From the NCBI GenBank assembly GCA_003049465.1, contig PYSS01000096.1:1-64000 (forward strand): 64,000 bases of DNA, read 5' to 3'. The notes beneath the pieces were generated by a model, which saw only the letters and a list, made by a program, of their open reading frames with translations, searched no databases and was not told where the DNA came from. Within the stretch, counting starts at the first letter, position 1. Each line of letters opens with the position of its first letter. Positions 1-10,429 of this stretch are shown piece after piece. This stretch comes from Magnaporthiopsis rhizophila. Taxonomy: Eukaryota > Ascomycota > Sordariomycetes > Magnaporthales > Magnaporthaceae. A program made the translations under genes and the position numbers.

Positions 1-272
1 GAAAGGGGCTTGTGTAATTACTAAGTATCTTCTTCTCGTTCACTTGGGACAAACAGGGGGGGTTAGCACTCCATCCAAGGCCAAAGAGATGCTCGCTCGT
101 TAGGGCATTCTAGCCTTTTTGCTCCGTGTGTCCCCATTTATTAATTGGCTTTTTTTCCTCGTGCCTTTTAGTTTCAGCTCATCATCCGTTGCTTTTGTTG
201 AAACATCACTCGTACCGGAAAATCAGTAACGTTTTCTTCACAGACCAAACGCACACATAACAAGTTTGTATC

Positions 273-1250
273 CTATCTATACAGCTTGGTGAATCCTTCG
301 GCAGGCGGTTGCAGCCAGTTCCGAGCGTCGTAGGGGAGGTCGCCCTCGATGATGTGAAAGGTGTAGATGGTCCTACCCTTCCGGCTCAGGTTCTTCTCGC
401 TCTTGTGCAGCAGGTTCCCGTGGATCAGCACCAGCGACCCGGCCTTGACCTCGCCGGCCACGTAGCCGTCGTCGTCGTCGAGCGCATCCGGGCGAGCACC
501 GCCATACTCGTCGCCAGGCGGGAACCTCGCCCCATCATTGTCAACCATCTCAGTTCCGGTCCCTGACCCTCCGGAGCAGCGCACAAGCCGTCGCTCGACG
601 GGGCTCCAGCGGTGCGACCCCGGCAGGAAGCTGAGACACCCGTTCTCGAGCGTCGCGTCCTCGAGCGCGTACCAGAAGCCGACGGCGGACGGCGGGTCCG
701 TGTACAGGAACGTGCTGTCCTGGTGCGGCGGCACGGCGCCGCCGATCTCGGGCTGCTTGAAGATGACCATGCTCTGCAGGCAGCGCGGGTCGCGGAAGCC
801 GAGGGAGCGCGCGACCGCCGCCGGCCTGGGGCGGTTGTCGTCGTCGTCATCGTCGTCGTCGTTGTCATCACGGAGGAGAGCGGCGAACGGCGGCGAGAGC
901 GCGTGCAGGGCGTGGCCGATCTTGTTGACGGCGCGCTCTTTCGGCTTTGTGACGCGCCCCGTGGCGGCGTCGAAGGCGTCCTCCTCGAGGAAGAAGCGGA
1001 TCTTGTCGCCGCTGCCCAGGAAGTAGTCGTCGCCCACGTGGTCGCGCCCGGACTCGCCGCCCGTCTTGAAGCGCGTCAGCGGGTGCGTGGCCAGGTCGAG
1101 CTCCTCGTCCAGCAGCCGCGCCGTCTCGGCCAGCAGAGACGACACGGTCGACGGCGGCAGCGCGTCCGGAATGATCAGGTAGCCGTCCCGGTGGAAGGAC
1201 TCGAGCTGCGCCGGCGTGAGGCCGCCGGAGTCGGGTGGGCTGCTGGTCAT
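273..1250 (-). CDS. Phytanoyl-CoA dioxygenase (PhyH) family protein
   Basis: Single-exon gene of 325 aa, starting at the only early ATG. It looks like a non-haem Fe(II)/2-oxoglutarate dioxygenase of the PhyH/PHYHD1 type. The N-terminus has the family's FHRDGYLIIPDAL pattern. An H-x-D pair in PPHQDSTFLYT near residue 175 and a distal His in IHGNLLHKSEKN near residue 281 would bind iron, and the Arg in RKGRTIYTFHI would hold 2-oxoglutarate. The substrate is unknown; relatives act on acyl-CoAs or secondary metabolites. Two acidic low-complexity insertions are odd: a run of Asp/Asn near residues 128-138, and a Gly/Asp-rich loop near 225-262. Both probably sit in surface loops. A TATA-like box lies about 165 bp upstream. 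I am sure of the family, not of the substrate. Confidence 0.9.
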   Translation of the reverse strand: MTSSPPDSGGLTPAQLESFHRDGYLIIPDALPPSTVSSLLAETARLLDEELDLATHPLTRFKTGGESGRDHVGDDYFLGSGDKIRFFLEEDAFDAATGRVTKPKERAVNKIGHALHALSPPFAALLRDDNDDDDDDDDNRPRPAAVARSLGFRDPRCLQSMVIFKQPEIGGAVPPHQDSTFLYTDPPSAVGFWYALEDATLENGCLSFLPGSHRWSPVERRLVRCSGGSGTGTEMVDNDGARFPPGDEYGGARPDALDDDDGYVAGEVKAGSLVLIHGNLLHKSEKNLSRKGRTIYTFHIIEGDLPYDARNWLQPPAEGFTKLYR

Positions 1251-1810
1251 GGTTGCTGTTTTGGTTACTGTCTTGATTGCTGCCTTGGTTGCTTCTAGAT
1301 TCTGTTGTGCGGTCCAGCTAGTGCGGGGTTCGGGATGGAGGAGCTTGCTAAGGGGCTTGGCTGTGAAGGAAAATGAATTTCTGGTGGTGTGACATCACTG
1401 CCCGCTCGCCCTCTTTTATAGGCCAAGGCCCCGCAGATAACTCTTGATAGCTTCTGAGATCAATGACAACGGTTCCTGGTCAAAAGGGTGAACTTGTAGC
1501 ATCCCAGCGTCATTATTCAACTTGTGTTCTGTTACCCAAAGTCACCTAGGCAGATAGTCGTCCGTTGTCTACCACGGTAGAGCACATCAAGACAACGTGC
1601 CAAAAACAAAACCCGACGCCAGAAAAGGTCCCATCCCGTATACAAATATATACAAACTCATGAGCTGCATCATGATGAAGTAGACTCCGGCAGCTACTGT
1701 CCTGAAAACACGACATCAACACGCGTTTCATCTGCTGTTGGTAATTATAAGAATGCCTCGCAATCGGCCCTGAAGCCGACCAAAGGGCGATAAGAAGTGA
1801 AGCCGAATAT
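1251..1810. other. Intergenic: PhyH promoter and 3' end of the membrane-protein gene
   Basis: Holds the promoter and leader of the PhyH-type gene and the 3' untranslated region of the next minus-strand gene. The open frame of 127 codons here has no family features and low-complexity arginine/cysteine content, so I do not call it. Confidence 0.6.
1413..1420 (-). promoter_or_regulatory. TATA box of the PhyH-type gene
   Basis: The minus strand reads TATAAAAG here, 163-170 bp upstream of the ATG at 1250. Position and sequence fit a core promoter. No transcript data are available. Confidence 0.5.
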
Positions 1811-2546
1811 TCAGACGCTGCGCGTTCGGGCCGCAGCAGGGTCGCCGAGAAATTCGTATCCCCTCTCCTGCGGCAGCACAAACGCCGACGTGGCCAGCCC
1901 CGCGGCGCACAGCACCGACAGGCCGGCACTGACGGTGGCCAAGATCCACGACGTGTCGAGGTGCCAGCCGGGCACGAAGAACTTGTCGTCGTTGTCGTAC
2001 AGGTACGCCACGACCGAGACGGCCGCGACCAGCACCAGGGCGACGGCCGAGAGCAGCCCCGCCAGGACGCGCCAGCCGCTCACCCGCTTCTGCTTGCCGC
2101 CGGCCATGACCACCAGGAAGGCGACAAGGGTAACAAGCTCGAGCACGGCCGCGAGCGAGACCAAGAAGCCCGTGGTGCGCCACATGGAGCAGAAGGCGGA
2201 GCCGTCGCCGGCGCAGTCCTCGCGGTCGAGCGGGAAGGGGCGGCACTGCGGGTCGAGGACGGAGGAGCAGCTGCGGTGCAGGCCGACGTTTCGCGTCACG
2301 GACCGGCCCTTGGTCGACGTCACGCCGTAGCTGACCCAGTTGGGCAGCGCGATCGAGGCCAGCGTCATGGCGGTTGCTGCGGGAGGGCGGGAGGCATGGT
2401 CAGCATATTGTGTTTGGGTGCATGTTGGCTGTGTGGATTGATTTGATTCCATGATGACGCCAATTCAGTCCACTTGAGATGAGTGAGCAAGACCTACCAG
2501 AGGCAAATGCCACCAGCGCCGCGCTGTACACTACCGTGCGTGTCAT
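1811..2546 (-). CDS. Claudin/Sur7-like four-transmembrane protein
   Basis: Two exons: 2498-2546, starting MTRTVVYSAALVAFAS, and 1811-2377. The intron has donor GTAGGT and acceptor CAG, and the frame continues exactly, giving 204 aa. Four hydrophobic helices are visible: one spanning the exon junction, then TGFLVSLAAVLELVTLVAF, GWRVLAGLLSAVALVLVAA and WILATVSAGLSVLCAAG. The extracellular loop between helices 1 and 2 has four cysteines (RSC, PQC, EDC, AFC). This is the topology of the PMP22/claudin superfamily, which includes fungal Sur7/PalI proteins of the plasma membrane. A role in membrane domains or pH sensing is only an analogy. The longer frame starting at 2452 begins inside the intron and is rejected. 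Confidence 0.7.
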
Positions 2547-3375
2547 TTTTCCCGATCTCGACAGGTGTGCGTATGGAAGAGGATGACTGAGAGTTGTCGC
2601 CTGATTGAAGTTGTGGAATAAGAATAGGTGGCAGGCAGCTCGCGGATTTGAGGTGGGTGAAGAGCATGTCTGGCACAACCACGCCACCACTTTGGTGGGG
2701 GGAGGATTCCAGCTGGGCGCAGCTGAATTTTGGGGTGATGCGTGGCTTCTGACAGGGGGTTTGGCTGGCTAGCTGCCGCCCCGAGCTTCGAGGCTGGGTT
2801 GTGACGCATCACCAGGGCTGGGAGCACTCTGGATGCATTTGATTCGACCAACCCTTGTTTATGCTAGGTACCCAGCTTGTTTTCTCCTGGGAACTGCAGG
2901 CGGCCGCATCGAGTCTCTGCCAGCCACCTTCTGAATTGCCCCTGAATACCTACCTGAATATTTTCCCCCTAAAACCATTTGCCCCCAAATCTGGATTGAG
3001 CACCGGCCCTGAGCTGCCGCTGATGTAACCTGAGCTGCAGGCAGTATAGTACTATTGTGGGGTGGCCAACTTCGACAGCGATTAGGTTAGCGGCCCTGGG
3101 GCACTGCCGCCCTCCAACTTATTGAATACAGTCTACTGTTACCCTTTATATTGTGCCCTCCCAAGGAACGTCACATTTGAACCAGCCAATTACCTATTTG
3201 GTCAAGTCCTGACGTGCATCTAGCTCTGCTAGGGTTTGCTGCAATGCTATTCTGCGTGGTTCTCTTGTCTATGATATTGTGTGGGCGCGGTGCTTCGTGA
3301 ATGCATTGGCCGTAGGCGGCTGGATGGTCCAGTTTTTATGAATCCTGGGTTTATATACATGTGACGCCTGGTCGC
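2547..3375. other. Intergenic with a dispersed repeat copy
   Basis: Promoter of the claudin-like gene on the left and 3' end of the AAA ATPase gene on the right. The only structure I see is the repeat at 2956-3038. Confidence 0.6.
2956..3038 (+). repeat. Dispersed repeat, copy 1
   Basis: Matches 9067-9129 in the same orientation. Shared blocks are GAATATT-Y-Y-CCCC, AAAACC-W-TTTGCCC, and CCTGAGCTGC twice around a GATG-AACC spacer. This copy carries about 20 extra bases in the middle. Several differences are C/T changes, as expected from decay or RIP. It is probably a relic of a mobile or repeated element. Confidence 0.6.
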
Positions 3376-6273
3376 TCATGAGCTAGGGGCTTTCCGGTCC
3401 TTGGCCTTCTTCTTGAGCTTCTTCTTCTGGATCTCGAGTTTCAGTCTCTCCAGCTCCTCTTCTAGGCTCGAGTCGGCATCGTTGTCCTCGTCCTCAGACG
3501 GAGAGCTTTCCAGCAGCGCATCGATCCTCCTCTGGTTCGCAGACCGTTTTGCCCTGGTGTCCGCCTTGAGCTTCCAGCTGGGCTGGCGCGAAAACGCAAA
3601 GTTGGGCATCGTGTCCTTGCGGACGGATTCGCGCTCGGCCATGACGCTGTAGGGGTCGTCGCCGTCGATGCCGTGCATGTTGCTAATGTACTCGTCGAAG
3701 AAGGCGCTGGTGCTGCCGACGCGCTCAAAGTGGTCGGCGCGCAGGACGGGCCGGGGCATGTCGATGTTCGGGTCCCTGCGGGCCTCAAAGTACTCGTACT
3801 GCGCGAGCGCGAGGGCCGTCTGGAAGGCGTTGCGGATGTCGCGGCCGTTCCAGATGCGCAGCCTCTGCGACTTGTGGTTCTCCTGCCACTGCTGCTCGTA
3901 GAACTCCGTGATCTCATCCTCGTGTATCTCCATGTCGACCGCCGACGAGCGGATCCGCGCCAGGTTCTTGTGCCAGATCCTGCGGGACGAGTAAATGTCC
4001 AGCTTGGGGTAGAAGAGGCACACGTGGATCCGCGACCGGAATGCCTCGTCCAGCTCGCCCACGCGGTTCGACGTCAGCACGAGCACGCCCGGGTAGTACT
4101 CTAGAACGCGCAGAAAGACGGCCACGTAGCTGTTGCGCAAGATGTCGCCCTTTTCCCGCTTGCCCAGGAACACGTCCGCCTCGTCGAGCAGCATCACGCA
4201 CCGCCACTTCTCTGCCAGGCGGCAGAACTTCTCGAGACTCTTCTCCATCTCCCCCGAGTCCCCGCCTAGGTCGCCGCACGTGATGGGCAGCAGAGGTCTC
4301 CCCAACTCGGCGGCCACGCACTCGGCCGTGGACGTCTTGCCCACCCCCGGCGGGCCGTGCAAGAGAATCACCAGGCCCTTGCCTTTTCTGTAGACAATGT
4401 CCATTGAGAATTCTTTGCTGAGGGGCACCGTCTCACCACCGGCGCTCGTGTGTTGCTTGATCAGCGCCTGGAGGAGCTTCTTGTGACCCTTGGGAAGCAC
4501 GAGGTCCTCGAAGCGCGTCTTGCGGAACCCAGGCTCCCCGTTGACCTCGTCGAGGTTACGTAGGCTATCTATCTTGAGCGGAAGCCACTTGCGGTTAAGC
4601 ATCGCATAACCGTAGACGCGGGGGGGCATGAGGGCGTAGTAGTCGTCGTGTAGCTCGAGCTGCCTCAGATGCTTGACGGACACGGTCCTCAACATGTCCG
4701 TCTCGGCGACGAACTGAGCTCTGCGGTCTACATCGAGGGCTGAGTCGTCGAAAACGTCGCTCTCGCGGTAGTCCCCGTATCCTTTCTGGGGAAGGTAATC
4801 GGCAACCTCGCTGTCGTTGGCGGGCGTCGGCCTTGCCACGACACCTCCGCCCAGGGCGAATTTGAATGACCCGGTCTGCTTGTAATGGTCTATGGCGGCC
4901 GCTTGGTCCACCATGACCTCGCTGTCGACATCTTCAGGGCTGATCTCAAAGTACTCGCGGAATCTGTTTCCTTTCTGGCCCTGGAACTCCCGCAGGCTGG
5001 TGCCTCGATAGTGGAGGTGCGCGCCGTCGACGACGGACAGGAAGCGCTTGCCCCTCTGGATCAAATGGCCGAGAAGCCTGTCCTTCTCGTTGTCGAACGC
5101 CAGGGGGTAGGCGTCGAGCGACACGATGTCGACCTCCCCGGGGTACTCTGGGAATACGGACCTCCTTGGCCGTGGCCCCACGAGGTCTCCGTCCGAGTCG
5201 ATGTACGCACAGTCGAGAATGAGTGGTGTCATCCGGCCTATCGACCTGGCCAGCGTGAGGTTCTTCTGCTCTGTTTCTGAGTCGGAGTCCCAGTCACCGG
5301 CAGGGCGGAACCGTCGTGATCGGTCGCGCGCCGCGCGGCTACCAGTGACGTGAAGTACCACAAAGGCCTGAAGTTTATCCTGGTTCTCCTTGCCGGCTTT
5401 GTTGATGAGCATATCTCCAGGCTTGTATAGGTGCCATAGAAACCCAAAAGAGATCTTTTTTAGGGACAAGTCCTCAATCTGTCGTCGCAAGGAGAATATG
5501 CCCGACATTTGCGAATCCATGAACTCAACGACAAGCCGGAGCTCTTCGCAAAGTCTGCGCCGCACCATGGCCTCGGACGGTCTGGACTTTCTGGCGCTCT
5601 TATCAGAGTTCTGCTGCTGCTGCTGCTGCTGCCGCTCTTGCGCCTGTTTATTCTCTCCATTCTCTCCAACGCAAGTCTCATCAGCGGCGGCTTGATATGT
5701 GCACTCTTGCTCGAGCTTGCGTAATTTCGTCCTGATCTGGGGCTCGCACACGACGAGATACTTATAGGGCCACACCCACACGTTCCGGTTATCGCTCAAC
5801 GGCTCACCAACCACGTCCGAGAGGAGCCCCAGGAGAAGGCTTGAGTTGATGGCAAGGCGATCGTGACGGCCGGAGTGCCTCATGTCGTTCTCGTTGGCGC
5901 TGTTCATGCCCGATACGAGTAGCGTGCCTGCGTTCGCGACCAGGCCGGCATCTTTCTTGACGCGCCGCCACTGGCCCGGCGGTACGTACGTGATCTTTGG
6001 GGTTGGCGCGTCGGTAACTCCATCCTCGGACATCCTGATAAGGCGTCAGCCGAACCAGCCTTATGCGACAAGGAGAGGTTGATTGAACGCTTACGTCGTT
6101 TTAGACTCCAGGTATTTCACGTCAGCCCTCAGCCTCTTTACCTGCTCCTCGAGGATGTGAATGTAGGCGTCCCTGTCCACCGTGACGCCGTTATGCTCGT
6201 AAATAATTGGCCGAGCGGCTTTGGCAGCGTCCGCCGCCCCTCCTCCGGCCAGCCAGTCCTTGTCGCTGTCCAT
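3376..6273 (-). CDS. Fungal AAA-family ATPase with N-terminal DUF7025-like region
   Basis: Two exons: 6095-6273, starting MDSDKDW, and 3376-6034, giving 945 aa. The 60-nt intron has donor GTAAGC and acceptor CAG. It joins LESKTT to MSEDGV in frame, so the apparent start at 6033 is internal. Exon 1 contains a short coiled coil. A DUF7025-like region (FGFLWHLYKPGDML) lies near residues 255-275. The AAA core has Walker A GPPGVGKT near 617, Walker B VMLLDEADVFLG and an Arg-finger segment (AFRSRIHVCLFYP), followed by a C-terminal lid. The C-terminus is lysine-rich and coiled. A Gln run near residue 200 is coded by CAG repeats at 5612-5635. Proteins of this architecture are common in filamentous fungi and mostly uncharacterised; remodelling of proteins or complexes is the family expectation. 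Confidence 0.85.
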
Positions 6274-6807
6274 ATCTGCGGGGTTCGTCAATGCATGACC
6301 TGGTGCCAGGAGGACTGTCGAACGACGGCGCTATCGTCCGGTATATACAGTGGTGCGGCCTCTACCGCGTCTGCGCTGTGATGATTTTGGGAACAGGACC
6401 AGGACGTGGTCGTCCGGTCAGTTGACTAAAAAGAAAAGGGAAGGCCCTCGATAGGTCTTCAAATTCCGAAGCGTGCTGACATGCATGACGAGTGGCGGCC
6501 GGCGGAGATATAGAGGTGTGCAGCAAGGCTGTGCAGAAGCCTTAGTGCGGCAAAACCAATCGTATCGAAGTGCCATTCTGATTCTGTGGCACAGCAGTCA
6601 TGCAACAGTACGTTCCGAGGTCGATCATGTGCATCTCATAGGGTGCCAGCAAAAATTGTATGGGGATCTATGTTTGTGCACACATTTGCGTCGCCAAATT
6701 CCCGCACTTTGACTTTTGCAAAGATTTTTACTGCCTGCGCGAGCCTCTAAATCTTTCACGTGGGTGCAGGCCTGGCGCGGACTTCAAACCAAGGAGTGTT
6801 CAGTATC
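6274..6807. other. Divergent intergenic region
   Basis: Lies between the start of the minus-strand AAA ATPase and the start of the plus-strand STAND-like gene, so it must hold both promoters. I see no clear TATA box or repeat. Confidence 0.6.
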
Positions 6808-8891
6808 ATGGCAACAAGCGAGAGAGGCGCACCGGCAGGGCCCGATAGTCTAGTCGGAGAGGTTATCGACGACGCGGAGTAAGTTGAAGAACGCATGGAA
6901 CGGGCGGGGGATCTGACGACGAACGAGCATTGATTACCCATCCGCAGGTTCCCCTCTTTGGCATCTGTAGCAGAAGCTCAACAGGCTGCATTCAGGAATG
7001 CTCTCATCAAGTACCAAAATGCTACCGCGGGCACTAAACACTCGTCCGCCTTGGATCTCGACAGCGTGCACACCTGGAGCGAGGTCCTAGAGGCTGTCGA
7101 AAAGGCCTCATCCGGGTACAACGGCAACCCGGGTCGCTGGGGCAAGATTCGCAAGGCACTCCGGCGCTTCGGGCGCACAAACAGCGTCTTCGATGCGTGG
7201 TCGTCTGTGCTGCCGGCGCAATCCGAGTACTTTTCCATCGTCTGCGGAGGACTGAAGCTTATCTGTGGTGTAAGTGCGGGCAGCGGCACGTTGTGCTGAA
7301 TGACATAAATAGAAGTTGATGCTGAAAGTGAAGACCTATCTAGGCTGCTGCTCGTCTCGGGGAGCTGCGAGGGGAAATCAGTGACGCATTGGAAGAGCTG
7401 CCGAACCTGTTCTCCGTAACGAGCCAGGCCATAGCGATATTCGATTCACCCAAAGAACTCGAGCAGTGTGCCGTAGACCTCTACCTCGCCACTCTTGATG
7501 CACTGGAGCACATTGTCGGGTGGTTTACCCAAAAAGCTGCCAGTAAGTAAACCTTGGCACCTTGACGCGGAATGCTGTGTGCCTCTTCTGACAACGGCGC
7601 AGAAAAGGCATTCTCGAGTCTTCTCAAGCAGGATGCCTACCAGCAAGAGCTGAGCAACAAGATCGACAACATCCGCAAGTGCTCCGAGAGATTCGACAAG
7701 ACCGCCCAGCTGTGCTCGTACCGGAGCCTGGCATCGGCGCGGCACGACATCCGGGCGCACGAGAAGCTTTCGAGAGCACAGCACGACGAGCTCCTGAGCA
7801 TCATACGGCAGGCTGAGGACGGCCTCCGGAACAGGGACGACCTCCTGACGGCCCTGGCCCTGCGCGTTCTTGCATTGGAGAAAACACATGCGCAATTTGT
7901 CGGGTCTTCGCTTTTTGCGTCGGAGCCGATCGAGGTTGACAGGCTCCGGCGCCGGCTTACGCGGCCTGGCCAGGCGTGTCTTGGTGCAGGCAGACGTGAG
8001 TGTCCTGAAGCACGACTCCAGTCTGGTGTGAGTCTCACTGGCATTGACATTGCCGCAGTGGTGACGCAAGAACGGCTGCAAACGTTCACAGGCGGTCTCG
8101 CGTCGTTCCACGAGGCAGCAATCGAGTGCGAAAAGGACATGGCCAAGGTTGCCAGATCCATCGAGTCGCTGCCGCGCATGGCACAAGACCGAACGGCCGC
8201 TATGGTCCAGTCGCGGCAGTTTCAGGCGTGGCTCGCGTCGCCGCTCTCCGAGGTGCTCTTCATCAACGACAGCTACTCGACGCCGCTGTTCTCCAGCCCG
8301 TCGGCCTTTCTGTGCGCCAGGCTCGCCGAGTCGGCATCGTCCCACAACAGCGAGGCCATCTCCCTTCACCACTTCTGCCGCGAACACGTGGATCAAGCAG
8401 GCTCTGCGAAATCGTTCGGCCCGCTGGGCGTGCTGAGGAGTCTCATCGGCCAGCTGCTCGCACGGGTTCCCCAGCTCGAGGTGCCACGGCGCCTCCTAGA
8501 GATGGACGGCCGAAACCCGGCGACGTCGGGCGTGACCGTCGAGGTGTTGAACAGCCTGTTTGAGCGTCTGCTGTTGCAGCTGCCCGCCGACACTGTCGTG
8601 ATATGCGTCATTGACGCAGTGAACGTGTTTGAGGAGCAGCGTGAAGAAATACAGCGGGACGCAAGGGCCATGATTGAGGGCCTCGTTCGGGTCAAGCGTT
8701 TCTCTGAGCTGGGGTGCTGCGCGTTCAAGCTCCTCTTTGCGTGCCCTTGGAAGAGCAAGGCACTCTATAGGGCGCTCCCGGACGTAGAAGACGCAGTCCT
8801 CTGGATGCCAGGGCACGTCGCGCCGCAGGGAGGGCTGTCAACGACGAGATGGAACTCTATGCTGCTGCAAATGTTCGCCTTCGTCAGATAG
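6808..8891 (+). CDS. STAND/NLR-like protein with DUF7708-like N-terminus and degenerate P-loop
   Basis: Proposed exons: 6808-6878, 6948-7269, 7344-7542, 7603-7995 and 8059-8891, about 605 aa. Donors are GTAAGT, GTAAGT, GTAAGT and GTGAGT, and every junction keeps frame. The last intron is optional because it is a multiple of three. Residues 60-200 resemble the fungal DUF7708 domain found at the N-terminus of NACHT-like proteins (WGKIRKALRRFG, SEYFSIVCGGLKLICG). A helical linker follows, then an NTPase-like part: LSEVLFINDSYSTPLFS where a P-loop is expected, and VVICVIDAVNVFE as a Walker-B-like strand. The canonical GxxxxGK[ST] is absent. No WD40, ankyrin or TPR repeats follow. Relatives are linked to fungal self/non-self recognition. 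The 3' end is uncertain: an overlapping frame from 8849 to 9031 also looks helical, so a frameshift or missed splice is possible. Confidence 0.65.
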
Positions 8892-9066
8892 GAGGGAGAG
8901 CGCTGGCGATACTCGGCACGTGCGCTCAGCTACTTGCAACATTCGAAACCTTACACCGACAGCTTTCCTGCGCTCGAGAGGACACAGAGCAGCTAGGGCA
9001 TCTCTTGCACTGCTTCGCGCACTTGAACTAGACGAAGTCGCTCTAGGGATCCTTCTGGTAAAAGCG

Positions 9067-9129
9067 GAATATTCTCCCCCGAAAACCTTTTGCCCAGCCC
9101 TGAGCTGCCGCGGATGCAACCTGAGCTGC
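9067..9129 (+). repeat. Dispersed repeat, copy 2
   Basis: Counterpart of 2956-3038, same strand, without the central insertion. It starts GAATATTCTCCCCC and ends in the second CCTGAGCTGC. Confidence 0.6.
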
Positions 9130-9742
9130 TCGGGTAAAGTTGCCACAAGTAAAGCGGCAATGCCCACACCCTGTATGTTGGTCAAAAATGAAGCTATTCA
9201 AGCTAGGGCGGGATCAATCAAGTCGCTTAAATCAGCACTTTCGCCCTGATTACCGCGACCACGATAACTACCTGTTAAAAGTGCGGCTCGATTTAGCAGG
9301 ACCCTTGTCTTCATCGAGAACGTCGCTGAGTTCTCTCGACTCGGCCTTTCAGAGGTTGTCCTTTGCTTACTTCCGTGTAGCCATTCTCATCGGACTTGAT
9401 GATGGTTCCCACCAGGCAATAACATTTCGCTCTCTGCGCGCGACATTGAGTCCGACGTGGCTTATTCACCCCTCAGCCTCCATACGGCGCCGGCTTGGTT
9501 CCTTAAAAAGCTTTCGGCTCCCGCGTTGGGTAACAAAAGTCGAATATGGCCAACCTTGGAAGTCGCATTGCAAACACTACCGCTTCGTCCAGGCAGCGTC
9601 CTGACTTTCGCGCGTGGACCGGCTAAACCGCAGCATCATCGTGGGACACGGCTTAGTGACGGGACGATGCGATACCCAGTAACAGTAGCTGCAGTCTGCC
9701 AGGTGCCGCGGCTGGTACCCTGACCAAAGAGCTGCAATCGGG

Positions 9743-9750
9743 TATAAAAG
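9743..9750 (+). promoter_or_regulatory. TATA box of the secreted-protein gene
   Basis: TATAAAAG, 200 bp upstream of the ATG at 9950, followed by a long CAAC-rich leader typical of well-expressed fungal genes. Confidence 0.55.
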
Positions 9751-9949
9751 TTGTGGCGATAGCCTCCTTTCGAAGCGGATTCTCTGGCAGAACATTCCCA
9801 ATTCAGATCTCAGTATAACAACGCAGAACATCTCCAATCAACCACAAGCAACCAAGCAGCAGAACAGCTATATTACAGCAGAACAATCCACAGAGCAACA
9901 TACATCTCGCCAGCACCACCCGCAACCACACAATATCAACCGCAAAAAA

Positions 9950-10429
9950 ATGCTCGCCAAGCAGTACACCGCCGCTCTCGTCCTCCTCTCCCTCGGCGCC
10001 ACCGCCCTCCCCCTAGGAGCCGGTGGCGGTAGCGGCACCGACGTGGTGGCCGCCCGCGAAGTCGAAAACCAGGCCACGGCCCCGGAGCTGGCGGCGCGCA
10101 GGGTTCCCAGCAAGGCCGACCAAAAGACAAAGGCAGACTTCAAAAACCCCAAGGCCGCAGTCTTCACTCCGGAGCAGCTGCGGCAGCAGCAGGCGCAGGA
10201 GGCCGCGGCGCGCCTGCAGCGCGAGCGGGAAGCGGAACGTCTCCGCAATCAGCCCAGGCCCCTCATGCCCGGCATGCCGACGCGCCGCGACGAGGCGGCA
10301 GGAGGCAGCGACCAGCCCCCGGCAGCGCCTGCGGGGTTGACAGCCCGCGGGCTTTTCACCAAGGAGAAGCCCAAGGAGAAGCCGTGTTATATCTTCTCGA
10401 AGTGCCAAGTGAAGGGACTCCGGCCCTGA
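9950..10429 (+). CDS. Small secreted protein with C-terminal cysteine loop
   Basis: Intronless, 159 aa. The first 21 residues (MLAKQYTAALVLLSLGATALP) are a clear signal peptide. The rest is hydrophilic and probably disordered: a Lys-rich stretch, a Gln/Ala/Arg/Glu helix near 78-100, and a Pro/Ala segment. The only cysteines of the mature protein lie at the end, in PCYIFSKCQVKGLRP, and could close a seven-residue disulfide loop. Dibasic sites (AARR near 50, PTRR near 111) and the Lys-rich KEKPKEKP just before the loop are possible Kex2-type cleavage sites, so a peptide could be released. A strong TATA box and the context ATGCTCGCCAAG suggest real expression. I recognise no family. An effector, a signalling peptide or a wall protein are all possible. 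Confidence 0.65.
   Translation: MLAKQYTAALVLLSLGATALPLGAGGGSGTDVVAAREVENQATAPELAARRVPSKADQKTKADFKNPKAAVFTPEQLRQQQAQEAAARLQREREAERLRNQPRPLMPGMPTRRDEAAGGSDQPPAAPAGLTARGLFTKEKPKEKPCYIFSKCQVKGLRP

Larger units (their letters stand above)
8892..9949. other. Intergenic with repeat copy and secreted-protein promoter
   Basis: Contains the 3' end of the STAND-like gene, the second copy of the dispersed repeat, and the promoter and about 150-nt A/C-rich leader of the secreted-protein gene. The frames here lack coding character. Confidence 0.55.

Noticed and set aside
7446..8396. 316-codon minus-strand frame over the STAND-like gene
   Set aside because: The plus strand has consistent splice sites and family-like helices; the minus frame has none.
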